Shown here one piece after another: positions 1 to 9,050 of a stretch of 64,000 bases of DNA. The translations under genes were made by a program, and so were the position numbers. The stretch covers positions 1,364,001-1,428,000 of the forward strand of contig NZ_CP007032.1 of the NCBI RefSeq assembly GCF_000231405.2, read 5' to 3'. Under the pieces are notes generated by a model, which had not been told where the DNA came from, did no database searches, and worked only from the letters and a program-made list of their open reading frames with translations. Within the stretch, counting starts at the first letter, position 1, and the number at the start of each line of letters is the position of its first letter. The stretch is from Desulfitobacterium metallireducens DSM 15288. Lineage in GTDB: Bacteria; Bacillota; Desulfitobacteriia; Desulfitobacteriales; Desulfitobacteriaceae.

Positions 1-1
1 C

Positions 2-388
2 GGTCTAGGTATTGTGTTATTTTCAATCGGGATCTTTCTCATTGTAGATTCCGCTCTACAGGCAATCCTATATATCGGGGGAATGTTGCTCGCTCTAGGA
101 ATCTTAATCCTTTTAAGTTTTCGTTTTCCGCGAACACGTAAATTTTGGAAGAAATTTTCTTTGGGCACCCGTCAAATGAAAGAAGCAGGTTATGTCGCGC
201 CAGAACCCAGTTATGAGCATTTTCTTGGAAAGAGAGGAGTAGCGCTCAGTCAACTCCGTCCAGCCGGAGTTGCAGAGGTCGAGGGAGAACGTCTCGATGT
301 TGTAACTGAAGGAGGGTTTATCTCACAAGGCACAAAAATTAAAGTAATTGAAGTTGAAGGAACCCGCATCATAGTACGAGAGGAATAA
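2..388 (+). CDS. NfeD-family membrane protein, C-terminal part
   Basis: The open frame runs in from the left edge, so the true start lies outside the window; the GTG at 14 is internal. About 128 residues are visible: two hydrophobic segments (roughly residues 1-45), a basic linker, then a small soluble domain of about 60 residues ending in VREE that matches the OB-fold NfeD domain (block [16 protein letters not shown]). NfeD proteins are membrane partners of flotillin-type SPFH proteins, and floA follows 46 bp downstream, which supports the call. Whether the protein carries the ClpP-like protease half of long NfeD proteins cannot be seen here. Confidence 0.85.
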   Translation, partial: GLGIVLFSIGIFLIVDSALQAILYIGGMLLALGILILLSFRFPRTRKFWKKFSLGTRQMKEAGYVAPEPSYEHFLGKRGVALSQLRPAGVAEVEGERLDVVTEGGFISQGTKIKVIEVEGTRIIVREE

Positions 389-434
389 TATAAAGAGAGA
401 AAGTGGAGGTGAAGCCCTTTACTGGGCGCAATAT

Positions 435-1430
435 ATGGCAGCTACGCTTATGTCATTCATTCTATTAGCAATAGTTCTACTAATTGTCGGTATGTTGTTT
501 ACATTTATTCCAGTCGGACTCTGGATATCAGCTTTAGCGGCTGGAGTTAACGTAGGGATTTTTACTTTGGTTGGGATGAGACTACGGAGAGTCATTCCTT
601 CAAAAATTGTCAACCCGCTTATCAAAGCTCATAAGGCAGGCATCAATATTACAACTGAAAAGTTAGAAGCACACTATTTAGCGGGCGGAAATGTGGATAA
701 AGTAGTTAATGCTTTGATCGCAGCGGAGCGTGCAGCTATACCCTTGCAATTTGAGAGAGCCGCCGCCATTGACCTTGCCGGTCGTGATGTCTTGCAAGCA
801 GTCCAAATGTCCGTCAATCCAAAAGTTATTGAAACTCCGATTGTCTCCGCAGTGGCCCAAAATGGTATCGAACTGAAAGTAAAAGCTCGAGTTACTGTGC
901 GCGCCAATATTGATCGTCTCGTCGGTGGAGCAGGAGAAGAGACGATTATCGCCCGGGTAGGAGAGGGTATTGTTACAAGCATCGGTTCGTCATATTCGCA
1001 TAAAGCTGTCCTGGAAAATCCAGATATGGTTTCTCGTACCGTTTTAGAAAAGGGACTCGACTCAGGAACCGCCTTTGAAATTCTCTCTATTGATATTGCC
1101 GATGTCGATGTTGGTAAAAACATTGGTGCCCAACTTCAGACGGATCAGGCTGAAGCTGATAAACGTATTGCTCAAGCCAAAGCAGAAGAGCGTCGTGCCA
1201 TGGCCGTTGCACGAGAACAAGAAATGAAAGCCTCCGTTCAAGAAATGAGAGCAAAAGTCGTCGAGGCAGAAGCCGAGGTTCCGCTTGCGTTGGCAACCGC
1301 CTTAAGAGAGGGTAAACTGGGGGTTATGGACTATTACAATATGCAAAATATAATGGCGGATACCTCGATGAGAGATACGATAGCCCGTACGGGTAAGGCT
1401 GAGTCCGGTGATCCCAGCCCGAAAAAATAA
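435..1430 (+). CDS. floA: Flotillin-like protein FloA
   Basis: This 331-residue protein has the FloA layout: an N-terminal hydrophobic hairpin (about residues 3-45), the conserved block GMRLRRVIP, the SPFH core (residues 60-220, with [28 protein letters not shown]-like and [16 protein letters not shown]) and an Ala/Glu-rich coiled region ([20 protein letters not shown]). Length and sequence agree closely with Bacillus FloA (YqfA) as remembered. FloA organises ordered membrane microdomains. The gene sits between nfeD and a repeat protein and is probably co-transcribed with both. The only strong Shine-Dalgarno (GGAGGTG, 405-411) lies 23 nt before the ATG, which is unusually far; no in-frame ATG, GTG or TTG is closer to it. 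Confidence 0.95.
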   Translation: MAATLMSFILLAIVLLIVGMLFTFIPVGLWISALAAGVNVGIFTLVGMRLRRVIPSKIVNPLIKAHKAGINITTEKLEAHYLAGGNVDKVVNALIAAERAAIPLQFERAAAIDLAGRDVLQAVQMSVNPKVIETPIVSAVAQNGIELKVKARVTVRANIDRLVGGAGEETIIARVGEGIVTSIGSSYSHKAVLENPDMVSRTVLEKGLDSGTAFEILSIDIADVDVGKNIGAQLQTDQAEADKRIAQAKAEERRAMAVAREQEMKASVQEMRAKVVEAEAEVPLALATALREGKLGVMDYYNMQNIMADTSMRDTIARTGKAESGDPSPKK

Positions 1431-1445
1431 TAGGGGGGGACACCC

Positions 1446-1997
1446 ATGGAAAATATATTTTCCTGGATACCCATCATCATTGCTATCCTTGTAGCACTAT
1501 CTTCGGCCAGTGAGAAAATCAAAGGAAAACCAGGCTCAAAATCGCTTACCCCATCTCTTCCTTGGGTTAAGGGCCTTGAACCTCGCGAATTTGAACTTCC
1601 CAAATGGCTCACTCAGGCAATACCTGGAATAGAAACCCTTTTGACTACAAATGAAAGAATCGAAGAGTATCCTTATGAAAAGACAGTTATTAATGACAGG
1701 ACGATGGGTCTTGAAGGGACCATTGGAATTGAAGGAACTGCTGGAGATGAGGGAACATTAGGAATCGAGGGAGCAATTGGAGTCGAGGGAAACTCGGGTG
1801 TTGAGGGGACATCTGGAACAGAAGGTGCTTCCGGACAAGAGGATACGGCTGAAGCCAAACCCCTTAGCACTCTTAAAAGATCCTTACAAGCTGGAGGTAA
1901 ATCAATAACTAACATCCCGAATAATGAAGACTTAATTAATGCAGTGGTATGGGCAGAAATTCTCAACAAGCCAAAAGCATTAAGGGCAAGGAGGTAA
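1446..1997 (+). CDS. Hypothetical membrane-anchored protein with Gly-x-Glu-Gly hexapeptide repeats
   Basis: A 183-residue protein with a good ribosome site (AGGGGGG) and 15 bp after floA. Residues 3-20 form one hydrophobic segment. Residues 86-133 hold eight tandem hexapeptides of form x-x-Gly-x-Glu-Gly (for example TIGIEG, TLGIEG, AIGVEG, TSGTEG); the last ends QED. This is not a collagen Gly-x-y triplet, although the glycine spacing alternates 2 and 4. The C-terminal 30 residues (NEDLINAVVWAEILNKPKALR) look like a conserved functional block. I do not recognise a named family. Position as third gene of an nfeD-floA operon suggests a role at the same membrane microdomain, but that is inference. 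A terminator follows. Confidence 0.75.
   Translation: MENIFSWIPIIIAILVALSSASEKIKGKPGSKSLTPSLPWVKGLEPREFELPKWLTQAIPGIETLLTTNERIEEYPYEKTVINDRTMGLEGTIGIEGTAGDEGTLGIEGAIGVEGNSGVEGTSGTEGASGQEDTAEAKPLSTLKRSLQAGGKSITNIPNNEDLINAVVWAEILNKPKALRARR
1701..1844 (+). repeat. In-frame 18-bp tandem repeat coding Gly-x-Glu-Gly hexapeptides
   Basis: Eight degenerate 18-nt units in phase with the reading frame. The glycine and glutamate positions are constant while the third-position bases and the x residues vary, so selection acts on the protein rather than the DNA. The register is residues 86-133 of the host protein. Confidence 0.8.
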
Positions 1998-2027
1998 GTA
2001 AATATTTTCTCATTGGAATAATGTGAA

Positions 2028-2074
2028 GGAGCAAGAATTCCACTTCAGAAGAAGGAGAAACTCTTGCTCTTTTT
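2028..2074 (+). terminator. Terminator of the nfeD-floA operon
   Basis: Inverted arms GAGCAAGA (2029-2036) and TCTTGCTC (2062-2069) followed by a T run. The loop is 25 nt, longer than ideal. Confidence 0.6.
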
Positions 2075-2126
2075 ATGTTACTTGCCTATTTTGTATTTGG
2101 AGTTCATCAGTTCATTGAACTGATCC

Positions 2127-2981
2127 CTAATTTTCTGTGTTCATCAATTTAAGCTTAAAGCCTTTGTCGGTCTTTTGAATTCTTCCTGATTTGAGTAAGC
2201 TCCCGATCGCGCGTTTAAATTCAGATTTACTCATGTGAAACATCATTTCAATTTCCGCAGGACTTGCTTTTTCACTTAAGGGAAAGTTTCCGTCATTTTC
2301 TTGCATCACTTTAAGAAGAAGCTGGGCATCGATACTCATTTGCTGATAAGAAAGTCTGCGCGTTGAGAGATCTAGCTTACCGTCTTCCCGAACCCGAATG
2401 ACACGGGATTGAACTCGATCTCCTGCGTGTAGCTCGGTGAAATTCTCAGTGTTCGGAATAAGTCCCTTATACAGGTTATCCACGGCTACAAAGGCACCAA
2501 ATTCAGATTGGATCTGATATACCGTCCCTGTGACGACATCATTTTTTTGATAAGGCGCATCCGAGCTTAGAAATTGAGTGATCTCCGTTGTACAACAGAG
2601 CCTACCACTTTTGTCTATATAGACTGAAACTAAATAACTTTTTCCGACCTCAAGCGGATACTTCTGCTCACTAAACGGTAAAAACAAACCGCGCTCTAGG
2701 CCGAACTCCAAAAACGCTCCAATTTTTGTTTTGGCAGTAACGGTTAAATAGGCGAGCTCCCCAACTTGGGCAAGTGGGGTCCTCGTTGTGGCAATCAGCC
2801 GATTTTCTGAGTCCCGGTAAATGAAAACGTCTAGAAAATCGCCCGCTTTAGCTTCCGCTGGGCGTTGCTTTTCCGGCAACAATACATTATCCTTACGATC
2901 TCCAGTTTCAGCATCGAGATAAGCCCCAATGGGAACGAGATTAGATATTCTAAGTCTATTAAACTTTCCAATCTGAATGAT
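2127..2981 (-). CDS. cvfB: S1-domain RNA-binding protein, CvfB/YitL family, with non-canonical start codon
   Basis: The translation has tandem S1-like OB folds followed by a C-terminal winged-helix block (FPLSEKASPAEIEMMFHMSKSEFKRAIGSLLKSGRI), the signature of the CvfB virulence/regulatory RNA-binding family. The first in-frame TTG (2882) would remove about 33 residues of the first S1 domain. The frame stays open upstream with a typical family N-terminus (IQIGKFNRLRIS) and meets a perfect AGGAGG (minus strand, about 2994-2989). At a 7-nt spacing the codon is ATC (2981-2979), followed by ATT (2978-2976). No ATG, GTG or TTG exists between the ribosome site and residue 33. The start is therefore inferred to be ATC or ATT, about 284 residues, unless a sequencing error has altered an ATG. 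Confidence 0.85.
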   Translation of the reverse strand: MIQIGKFNRLRISNLVPIGAYLDAETGDRKDNVLLPEKQRPAEAKAGDFLDVFIYRDSENRLIATTRTPLAQVGELAYLTVTAKTKIGAFLEFGLERGLFLPFSEQKYPLEVGKSYLVSVYIDKSGRLCCTTEITQFLSSDAPYQKNDVVTGTVYQIQSEFGAFVAVDNLYKGLIPNTENFTELHAGDRVQSRVIRVREDGKLDLSTRRLSYQQMSIDAQLLLKVMQENDGNFPLSEKASPAEIEMMFHMSKSEFKRAIGSLLKSGRIQKTDKGFKLKLMNTEN

Positions 2982-3228
2982 ATGAATTCCTCCTAGTATT
3001 TAACGGTTAACTAATCTCTAATATACCATTAATTATAGCATAAGGTCTTATTCTCTGCCATTTTTACTTCTTTCCTACTTTTTATAGATAAAAAGATTTG
3101 AAGAGTTGGCAATCGAAACGATAGAGAGTTATAATCTTGTGGTGGTACTTAAAGTTTCTTAGATTCAATAAGTAACTAATAACCGACTATAATACTTAAA
3201 CTTATCTAATTTATGAGGAGGATTATAT

Positions 3229-4233
3229 ATGGCGAAATTACTTCAGCCTATACAAGCGGGCCAACTAACCTTATCTAATCGTTTAGTTATGCCACCGATG
3301 GCTACGGCCAAAGCTGAAGCTGATGGTCAAGTGAGTCAAGCAATACTTGACTATTATGCCGAAAAATCAGCCGGCGGTCATCTCTCATTAATCATTATTG
3401 AGCATAGTTTTATTAAACCCGAGGGCAAGGCTAGCCATAACCAGCTTTCTGTTGCAGACGATCAAATGATAGAGGGATTAACAAAGCTAGCTCAAGTTAT
3501 TCAAAAAAATGGTTCTAAAGCAATGATGCAACTCGCTCATGCCGGAAGTCAAACTGCCAGAGAAATTACTGGCTTTACACCAGCTGCTCCTTCTGCAGTT
3601 CTTAACTTGCGTAAAGGAGAGGAACTGCCTCATGAGTTGACTCATGAAGAAATATTTGAGCTTGTCAAAGCCTTTAAACATGCAGCTCGCAGGGCAAAGA
3701 TTGCTGGTTTTGACGGAGTAGAAATTCATTCAGCTCATGGTTACCTTCTGAACCAGTTTTTATCACCACTCTCAAATAAGCGGACTGATGAATACGGCGG
3801 AACTCTTTTAAATCGTATTCGACTTCATCTTCAAGTGATTGAAGCCATTCGTTCCGAAGTTGGGCCCGATTATCCGGTCTTCATAAGGATTGGTGCATCT
3901 GACTTCATGGTAGGAGGAACAACTCTAGAAGACAGCCAAATTGCAGCTCGTGAATTTGAAAAGGCTGGAGTTAATGGAATTGATATTTCTGGAGGATTCT
4001 GTGGTTTCACTTTACCAGGCATAACATCACAAGGCTATTTCTCAGAACTCTCTGAAGGAATTAAACAAGTGGTTTCGGTTCCAGTTATTCTTACGGGTGG
4101 CATTATTGAAATAGAGGTAGCAGAGCAACTTCTCAATGAAGGTAAAGCCGATCTTATTGGAGTAGGTCGAGCTCTTTTGCGAAATTCCAAATGGGCTGAG
4201 GAAGGGATTATTAAACTACAAAGAGAAGGCTAA
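3229..4233 (+). CDS. Old Yellow Enzyme-type NADH:flavin oxidoreductase
   Basis: 334 residues forming a complete FMN-binding TIM barrel of the OYE family. Visible landmarks are the N-terminal NRLVMPPMAT block, EIHSAHGYLLNQFLSPLSNKRTDEYGG (FMN/substrate site with the His and Tyr), the ILTGGI phosphate-binding strand and GVGRALLRN near the end. It is the single-domain form, without the C-terminal FeS/NAD domain of enoate reductases. Such enzymes reduce activated C=C bonds using NAD(P)H; the physiological substrate cannot be told. The start has GAGGAGG 8 nt upstream and a TATAAT at 3188-3193. Single-gene unit, divergent from cvfB and closed by a terminator. Confidence 0.88.
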   Translation: MAKLLQPIQAGQLTLSNRLVMPPMATAKAEADGQVSQAILDYYAEKSAGGHLSLIIIEHSFIKPEGKASHNQLSVADDQMIEGLTKLAQVIQKNGSKAMMQLAHAGSQTAREITGFTPAAPSAVLNLRKGEELPHELTHEEIFELVKAFKHAARRAKIAGFDGVEIHSAHGYLLNQFLSPLSNKRTDEYGGTLLNRIRLHLQVIEAIRSEVGPDYPVFIRIGASDFMVGGTTLEDSQIAAREFEKAGVNGIDISGGFCGFTLPGITSQGYFSELSEGIKQVVSVPVILTGGIIEIEVAEQLLNEGKADLIGVGRALLRNSKWAEEGIIKLQREG

Positions 4234-4250
4234 AGAGATTTATGATTAGA

Positions 4251-4304
4251 AGCGGCAATCTTTTTTCCGGAAAAGGGAGTAAAGAATTGCTGCTTTTATT
4301 TTAT
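4251..4304 (+). terminator. Terminator after the flavin oxidoreductase gene
   Basis: Imperfect stem AGCGGCAAT(C)TTT against AAAGAATTGCTGCT (4281-4294) with a T-rich tail. Confidence 0.6.
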
Positions 4305-4343
4305 CAAGTTGCCGAGCCTTGGAGCTGTTAAGTGAACGGATGT

Positions 4344-4397
4344 GGGGGCATAGAGTCGACTTATCCTCGAAGGGGAAGGGGAGAAGCTACATGCCCC
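4344..4397 (+). other. GC-rich hairpin upstream of the helicase promoter, function unknown
   Basis: GGGGCAT (4345-4351) pairs with ATGCCCC (4391-4397). The intervening 39 nt contain further pairing options (cctc with gagg-type runs). A TATAAT at 4428-4433 lies downstream, so the element may precede the helicase transcript rather than be part of it. No known riboswitch consensus was recognised. Confidence 0.35.
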
Positions 4398-4480
4398 GGA
4401 TTAAGGGTAAACTCCAGAGAATTGTGTTATAATAAACTTTATTCCTAATTTTCTTGGAGCGATTCAAAGGAGTCTTTTTG

Positions 4481-7400
4481 ATGTTACGTCTCGAAATGAC
4501 AGATCGACAAATGCGGAACCTAGCGAGCTACCCAATGGCTTATCAACTCGGGGTTGCATATTATCAAGCCGGGAAAGTAGGTCCACTAGAATATAATCCA
4601 GCGGAACGAAAAGTTAAGGCCTTCGTTGCTGGAACTTCTCGATATCTCATTCAGCTTCAGCTCACACCTGAGGGCGGACTGGGCAGTTATCAGTGCAGTT
4701 GTCCTGCCTATAGTAATCATTCGGGTGCCTGTAAGCATATTATTGCTGTCCTGAAAAGCACTCAGACTAACTTACCCTTGATATTCCAGAAAAAGGCGAA
4801 CAGTAGTTCAACTCAGGAGTTTTTAACGTTTTTTGAAAATCATACTCAGGACCCCTTTAAGGAAGAACTCAACCTCGAGGTTGAACTTGACCTTTTTGTT
4901 GTTCCGAGACATCGGGTCGCAGCAGACTTTTCCTTAAAAGTAGGCTTGGAACGACTGTATGTGGTTAAAGATGTCGGAATGTTTTTGAACTCTCTTTATA
5001 AAGGGAAAACGTTGGAATTCGGAAAACAGTTTACCCTTGAACCCCATCGCCAAACCTTTAAAGAGCAAGACCGTCCAATAATTAACTTTTTACTCGATAT
5101 GTATGAACAGAATCTGGCCTGGTCAGATATGTTAAATACCTACGCTGGATCGGCCTTTAATAGCAAAAAGTTAGTTTCTTTAAAAGGAGTCTATTTTAAG
5201 AAGTTTCTAGACGCTTTAGGGGATAAACCCTTTAATCTATATCAAGAATCTGCACCTATCTCAGAAACTCAAATTTTTCGTCAAGCGCTTCCTTTAGAAT
5301 TGTCTCTAAATTCCGAAGCCGAAAATCTTGCTTTGACGTTCGAAGCTGACGAACTTCCTATTCAATTACTTCCCGATGCAAGTTATTTCCTATACGAACA
5401 GAAGATTTACCAAGTGTCACCTGCTCAACAGGAAATTCTTCCGTCTGTGCTCAAGGCACTACACAAAGAATACTCTTCAACTTTGATCCTACCTTCTAAT
5501 AGCAAAGAATTTTTTATCTCAGAAGCATTACCTTCGCTTGAAAAAATGGGTAAAGTTTCAATTGCACCTAGACTGGCTGAAAAGTTCAGGCGTGAGGACC
5601 TTGTGACCCAGATTTATTTTGAACGGGGAAACAATGATGGAATAGCGGCTCGCGTCGAGTTCCATTATGGGAAAAACTCCATCAATCCCTTTGCACCGGT
5701 AGGAGGAAGCCATACCCTTAAGGATTCCCAAGAGGTGATTTTAATCCGTGCTGTTGAAGAGGAGCGCAAAGTTTTAAACTTGTTCGAACTTGCAGAATTC
5801 AGTGTTAATCAAGGAAAAATTCATCTTGAGAATGAGCAAAAGATCTTCGAATTTGTCACAGAATACCTTCCTCAACTCCAAAACATTGCTGAAGTCTATT
5901 ACGCCGAGGATTTTAAAATGAGTATTCATAGTTCTGTTTCGCTTTCAGGCGGTGTTCGTTTGGATGAAAAAATGGATCTTCTCGAAATATCTTTCCATTA
6001 TAGTAATATCGATGAAGCTGAATTAGCGGATATCTTTCAGGCAATAAATGTTAAGAGAAAGTACTACCGTCTTAAAGATGGATCCTTTCTCAATTTGCAC
6101 CAGCCTGAATTAGAGACAGTGGCTCGCCTTGTCGATTATTTGGATCTCACAGCAGAAGATCTAGAACAGAACGTACTTCAGCTTCCGAAATATCGGGCTC
6201 TCTATATCGACAATTATCTGCGTCAGGCCAATTTACCAGGTATTCAACGTAACAAGGCGTTTAAGCAACTGGTCCAAAGTATCCTTGAACCTCATGATGG
6301 GGAGTTCGAAATTCCATCTTCTCTAGAAGGTGTGCTCAGGGACTATCAGAAAACAGGATTTCAGTGGTTAAAAACCCTAGCTTTCTATAGCCTAGGTGGA
6401 ATTCTAGCGGATGATATGGGGCTTGGAAAGACCTTACAAGTTTTGGCCTTCATTCTCTCTGAAAAGACAACGGCTACACACCCTGCGCTTGTAGTTGCTC
6501 CAACCTCATTGATCTATAATTGGCAGGAAGAAGCTCTTAAATTTGCGCCAGAATTGAATGTTCTTGTTATTGATGGCCCGCCCCAGGTAAGACAATCTTT
6601 ATTAACAGACCTCAAGTGTTGGGACCTTGTGGTAACCTCTTATCCGCTCCTGCGACGTGATACAGAGATCTATAGCCATCTTGAATTTTCTTATTGTTTT
6701 CTGGATGAAGCACAACATATTAAAAATCCGCAAACGATCAATGCAAAATCAGTTCAACAGCTCCAGGCCAAAGGGTATTTTGCTTTAACCGGGACTCCAA
6801 TCGAAAATTCGCTTTCGGAACTTTGGTCTATTTTTCAATTCATTATGCCAGGGTATCTTTTGTCTCAGCCTGATTTTCGAAAGAAATATGAAATTCCCAT
6901 CGTCAAAGGAGACGATTCTGAACCTTTAATAGAGCTCAGCCGGCACGTCACTCCTTTTATCCTGCGCAGATTGAAAAAGGACGTTCTCTTAGAGCTTCCT
7001 GAAAAGATTGAAACCCGGATGAGCGCTCAGATGACTGAAGAACAAACAAAAATTTATCTTGCCTTTCTTCAGGACGCTAAAAAGAATATCGCTCAAGAAA
7101 TCGCCACTGTCGGCTTCGAAAGAAGTCACATTAAGATTCTCGCCGCGCTGACCCGACTTCGTCAGATCTGTTGCCATCCTGCGATGTTCGTCGAGGATTA
7201 CACAGGGGGTAGCGGTAAGATGCAACTGTTTGAGGAAGTCATTGCCAATGCCCTTGACAGTGGACATCGCATTTTAGTCTTTTCCCAATTTACGACCATG
7301 CTCGATATCATTCAAAAACATCTGACCCATGAGAAGATCGAATATTTTTATTTGAGTGGTTCAACCAAAGCCTCAGATCGGATGCGAATGGTTCAGTTAT

Positions 7401-7732
7401 TCAATAATGGTGTAGGTCAGATTTTTCTTATTTCACTTAAGGCGGGTGGAACAGGGCTTAACTTGACAGGCGCAGATATGGTCATCCATTTTGATCCCTG
7501 GTGGAACCCTGCGGTTGAAGATCAGGCTACTGACCGAGCTCACCGGATCGGTCAAAAAAATGCAGTGCAGGTTATTAAACTTGTTACCCAAGGAACGATT
7601 GAAGAGAAAGTTTTGGCTTTGCAGGAGAAGAAGAAGGAACTCATTCAAGCGGTTATACAGCCGGGTGAAACGCTGCTTTCCAAGTTTACCGAGAAAGAGC
7701 TTGTTGAACTGTTTGATCTGAATGATATTTAG
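4481..7732 (+). CDS. SNF2/SWI2-family DEAD-like helicase with SWIM zinc finger
   Basis: 1083 residues from the ATG at 4481, chosen because AAAGGAG sits 8 nt upstream; an upstream TTG (4454) has no ribosome site. Domains in order: SWIM zinc finger at residues 70-90 (Cys72, Cys74, Cys84, His86), a bacterial SNF2 linker region of unknown fold, the SNF2 ATPase from about residue 610 (Walker A DDMGLGKT near 645, DEAQ box near 740, ALTGTPIEN) and the helicase C-terminal domain (FSQF, GGTGLNLT, ATDRAHRIGQ near 1018). These are ATP-driven DNA or protein-DNA remodelling translocases related to HepA/RapA-like SNF2 proteins; the bacterial SWIM-SNF2 class has no settled function. An MFS gene follows after 13 bp, so the two are likely co-transcribed. 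Confidence 0.92.
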   Translation: MLRLEMTDRQMRNLASYPMAYQLGVAYYQAGKVGPLEYNPAERKVKAFVAGTSRYLIQLQLTPEGGLGSYQCSCPAYSNHSGACKHIIAVLKSTQTNLPLIFQKKANSSSTQEFLTFFENHTQDPFKEELNLEVELDLFVVPRHRVAADFSLKVGLERLYVVKDVGMFLNSLYKGKTLEFGKQFTLEPHRQTFKEQDRPIINFLLDMYEQNLAWSDMLNTYAGSAFNSKKLVSLKGVYFKKFLDALGDKPFNLYQESAPISETQIFRQALPLELSLNSEAENLALTFEADELPIQLLPDASYFLYEQKIYQVSPAQQEILPSVLKALHKEYSSTLILPSNSKEFFISEALPSLEKMGKVSIAPRLAEKFRREDLVTQIYFERGNNDGIAARVEFHYGKNSINPFAPVGGSHTLKDSQEVILIRAVEEERKVLNLFELAEFSVNQGKIHLENEQKIFEFVTEYLPQLQNIAEVYYAEDFKMSIHSSVSLSGGVRLDEKMDLLEISFHYSNIDEAELADIFQAINVKRKYYRLKDGSFLNLHQPELETVARLVDYLDLTAEDLEQNVLQLPKYRALYIDNYLRQANLPGIQRNKAFKQLVQSILEPHDGEFEIPSSLEGVLRDYQKTGFQWLKTLAFYSLGGILADDMGLGKTLQVLAFILSEKTTATHPALVVAPTSLIYNWQEEALKFAPELNVLVIDGPPQVRQSLLTDLKCWDLVVTSYPLLRRDTEIYSHLEFSYCFLDEAQHIKNPQTINAKSVQQLQAKGYFALTGTPIENSLSELWSIFQFIMPGYLLSQPDFRKKYEIPIVKGDDSEPLIELSRHVTPFILRRLKKDVLLELPEKIETRMSAQMTEEQTKIYLAFLQDAKKNIAQEIATVGFERSHIKILAALTRLRQICCHPAMFVEDYTGGSGKMQLFEEVIANALDSGHRILVFSQFTTMLDIIQKHLTHEKIEYFYLSGSTKASDRMRMVQLFNNGVGQIFLISLKAGGTGLNLTGADMVIHFDPWWNPAVEDQATDRAHRIGQKNAVQVIKLVTQGTIEEKVLALQEKKKELIQAVIQPGETLLSKFTEKELVELFDLNDI

Positions 7733-7745
7733 GTGAGGTATATAA

Positions 7746-8945
7746 ATGCGAAAAAGAGATTTTATTCTATTTCTATTGGCCAGTGCACTTTTGGGTATAA
7801 GCCAAAGTATAGATAATTCTTTTATTAATAATTTTTTTAACGATACTTTTCATTTATCTGTTACCCAACGGACGATGCTTGAAATTCCTCGCGAGTTTCC
7901 AGGGTTCGCTGTGGTTTTTGTCTCGACAATTCTGTTCTTTTTAGGAGATGTCCGATTGGCAGCACTGGCAAACGTTTTAGCCGCCTTCGGTATGTTCGGA
8001 TTAGGTTATTTTTCTTCAGGCATGGGCTTGATGGTTGCATGGCTTCTTCTCTACAGCCTTGGACAACATCTTTTCATTCCATTGTCGAATAGTATTGCGA
8101 TGAGCCTTGCGGACGAAGGGAATATGGGGAAAAGGCTCGGCCAAATAAATGCTGCAAATACATTGGCATTTCTGCTTGCCAATCTCAGCTTTGCTTTAAT
8201 TTTCAAAGTAGTCGCAGTCAATTACCGCGTTGTCTTTTTAGTGGGTGCACTTGCATTTTTTGCCGCGTCGTTGCTGATCCTTAAGATGACTCCGCATTCT
8301 CCTCAAAATGTGCACAAGGGCTTCAAAATCCTTATTCGGAAAGAATATAGGCTTTTTTATGGGCTCAATGTGTTATTTGGCGCACGCAAGCAGATCTTTA
8401 TCACCTTTGCTCCCTGGGTACTTATACAAGTCTTTAATCAAGGAGTAAGCACGTTTGCGTTGCTAGGTTTTATCATCGCGGGTATAAGTATCTTCTTTAA
8501 ACCTTTTGTTGGCTATCTTATTGATAAATATGGGGAACGGTTTGTCCTTGCAGGCGAGGCATTCTGCCTTATTTTCGTTTGCCTGGGATATGCTTTTTCC
8601 CAGCGCTTTTTTATTGGAATTGGGCATGGTGAATTTACGATTTACTTGATTAGTGCCTGTTTTGTTTTTGATCAAATGATTATGGCTGCCGGCATGGCAC
8701 GAGCAACTTATTTGAAAAAAATTGCGTTAAATTCTGAAGATGTTTCGCCAACCCTGTCCATGGGAACGACGGTTGACCATGTGCTTTCTATGATTGTTCC
8801 GTGGATTGGTGGGTTTATCTGGACACGTTTTGGTTATGAATATGTATTTCTCGGGGGAGCCATTATCGCTTGCTTTAATTTACTGGCTACAAGCAGAATA
8901 CAAATTCCTAAGCACGACAGCGTATCCAGATCTTTAGCGCAGTAA
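7746..8945 (+). CDS. MFS transporter
   Basis: 399 residues, about 12 hydrophobic segments, with the typical central break around residues 190-205 and a RxxGERF-like loop (DKYGERFVLAG) equivalent to the conserved MFS loop motif. Ribosome site GAGG lies 9 nt before the ATG. Substrate cannot be predicted; a drug or metabolite exporter is the general expectation. Close spacing to the SNF2 gene suggests one transcript, although the functions look unrelated. Confidence 0.85.
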   Translation: MRKRDFILFLLASALLGISQSIDNSFINNFFNDTFHLSVTQRTMLEIPREFPGFAVVFVSTILFFLGDVRLAALANVLAAFGMFGLGYFSSGMGLMVAWLLLYSLGQHLFIPLSNSIAMSLADEGNMGKRLGQINAANTLAFLLANLSFALIFKVVAVNYRVVFLVGALAFFAASLLILKMTPHSPQNVHKGFKILIRKEYRLFYGLNVLFGARKQIFITFAPWVLIQVFNQGVSTFALLGFIIAGISIFFKPFVGYLIDKYGERFVLAGEAFCLIFVCLGYAFSQRFFIGIGHGEFTIYLISACFVFDQMIMAAGMARATYLKKIALNSEDVSPTLSMGTTVDHVLSMIVPWIGGFIWTRFGYEYVFLGGAIIACFNLLATSRIQIPKHDSVSRSLAQ

Positions 8946-9050
8946 GGTCTGTCTACATTCTAAAATAAAGGGAAATTTTCAGTTTCTGACGAATAATTCC
9001 TTTGGTATTCTGCGTTTTTCCAAACAGGATGCTAAAGGAGTTGTTTCTTT

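Noticed and set aside
674-1123. Long reverse-strand open frame inside floA
   Set aside because: It is a shadow of the strongly conserved floA frame and lacks a ribosome site.
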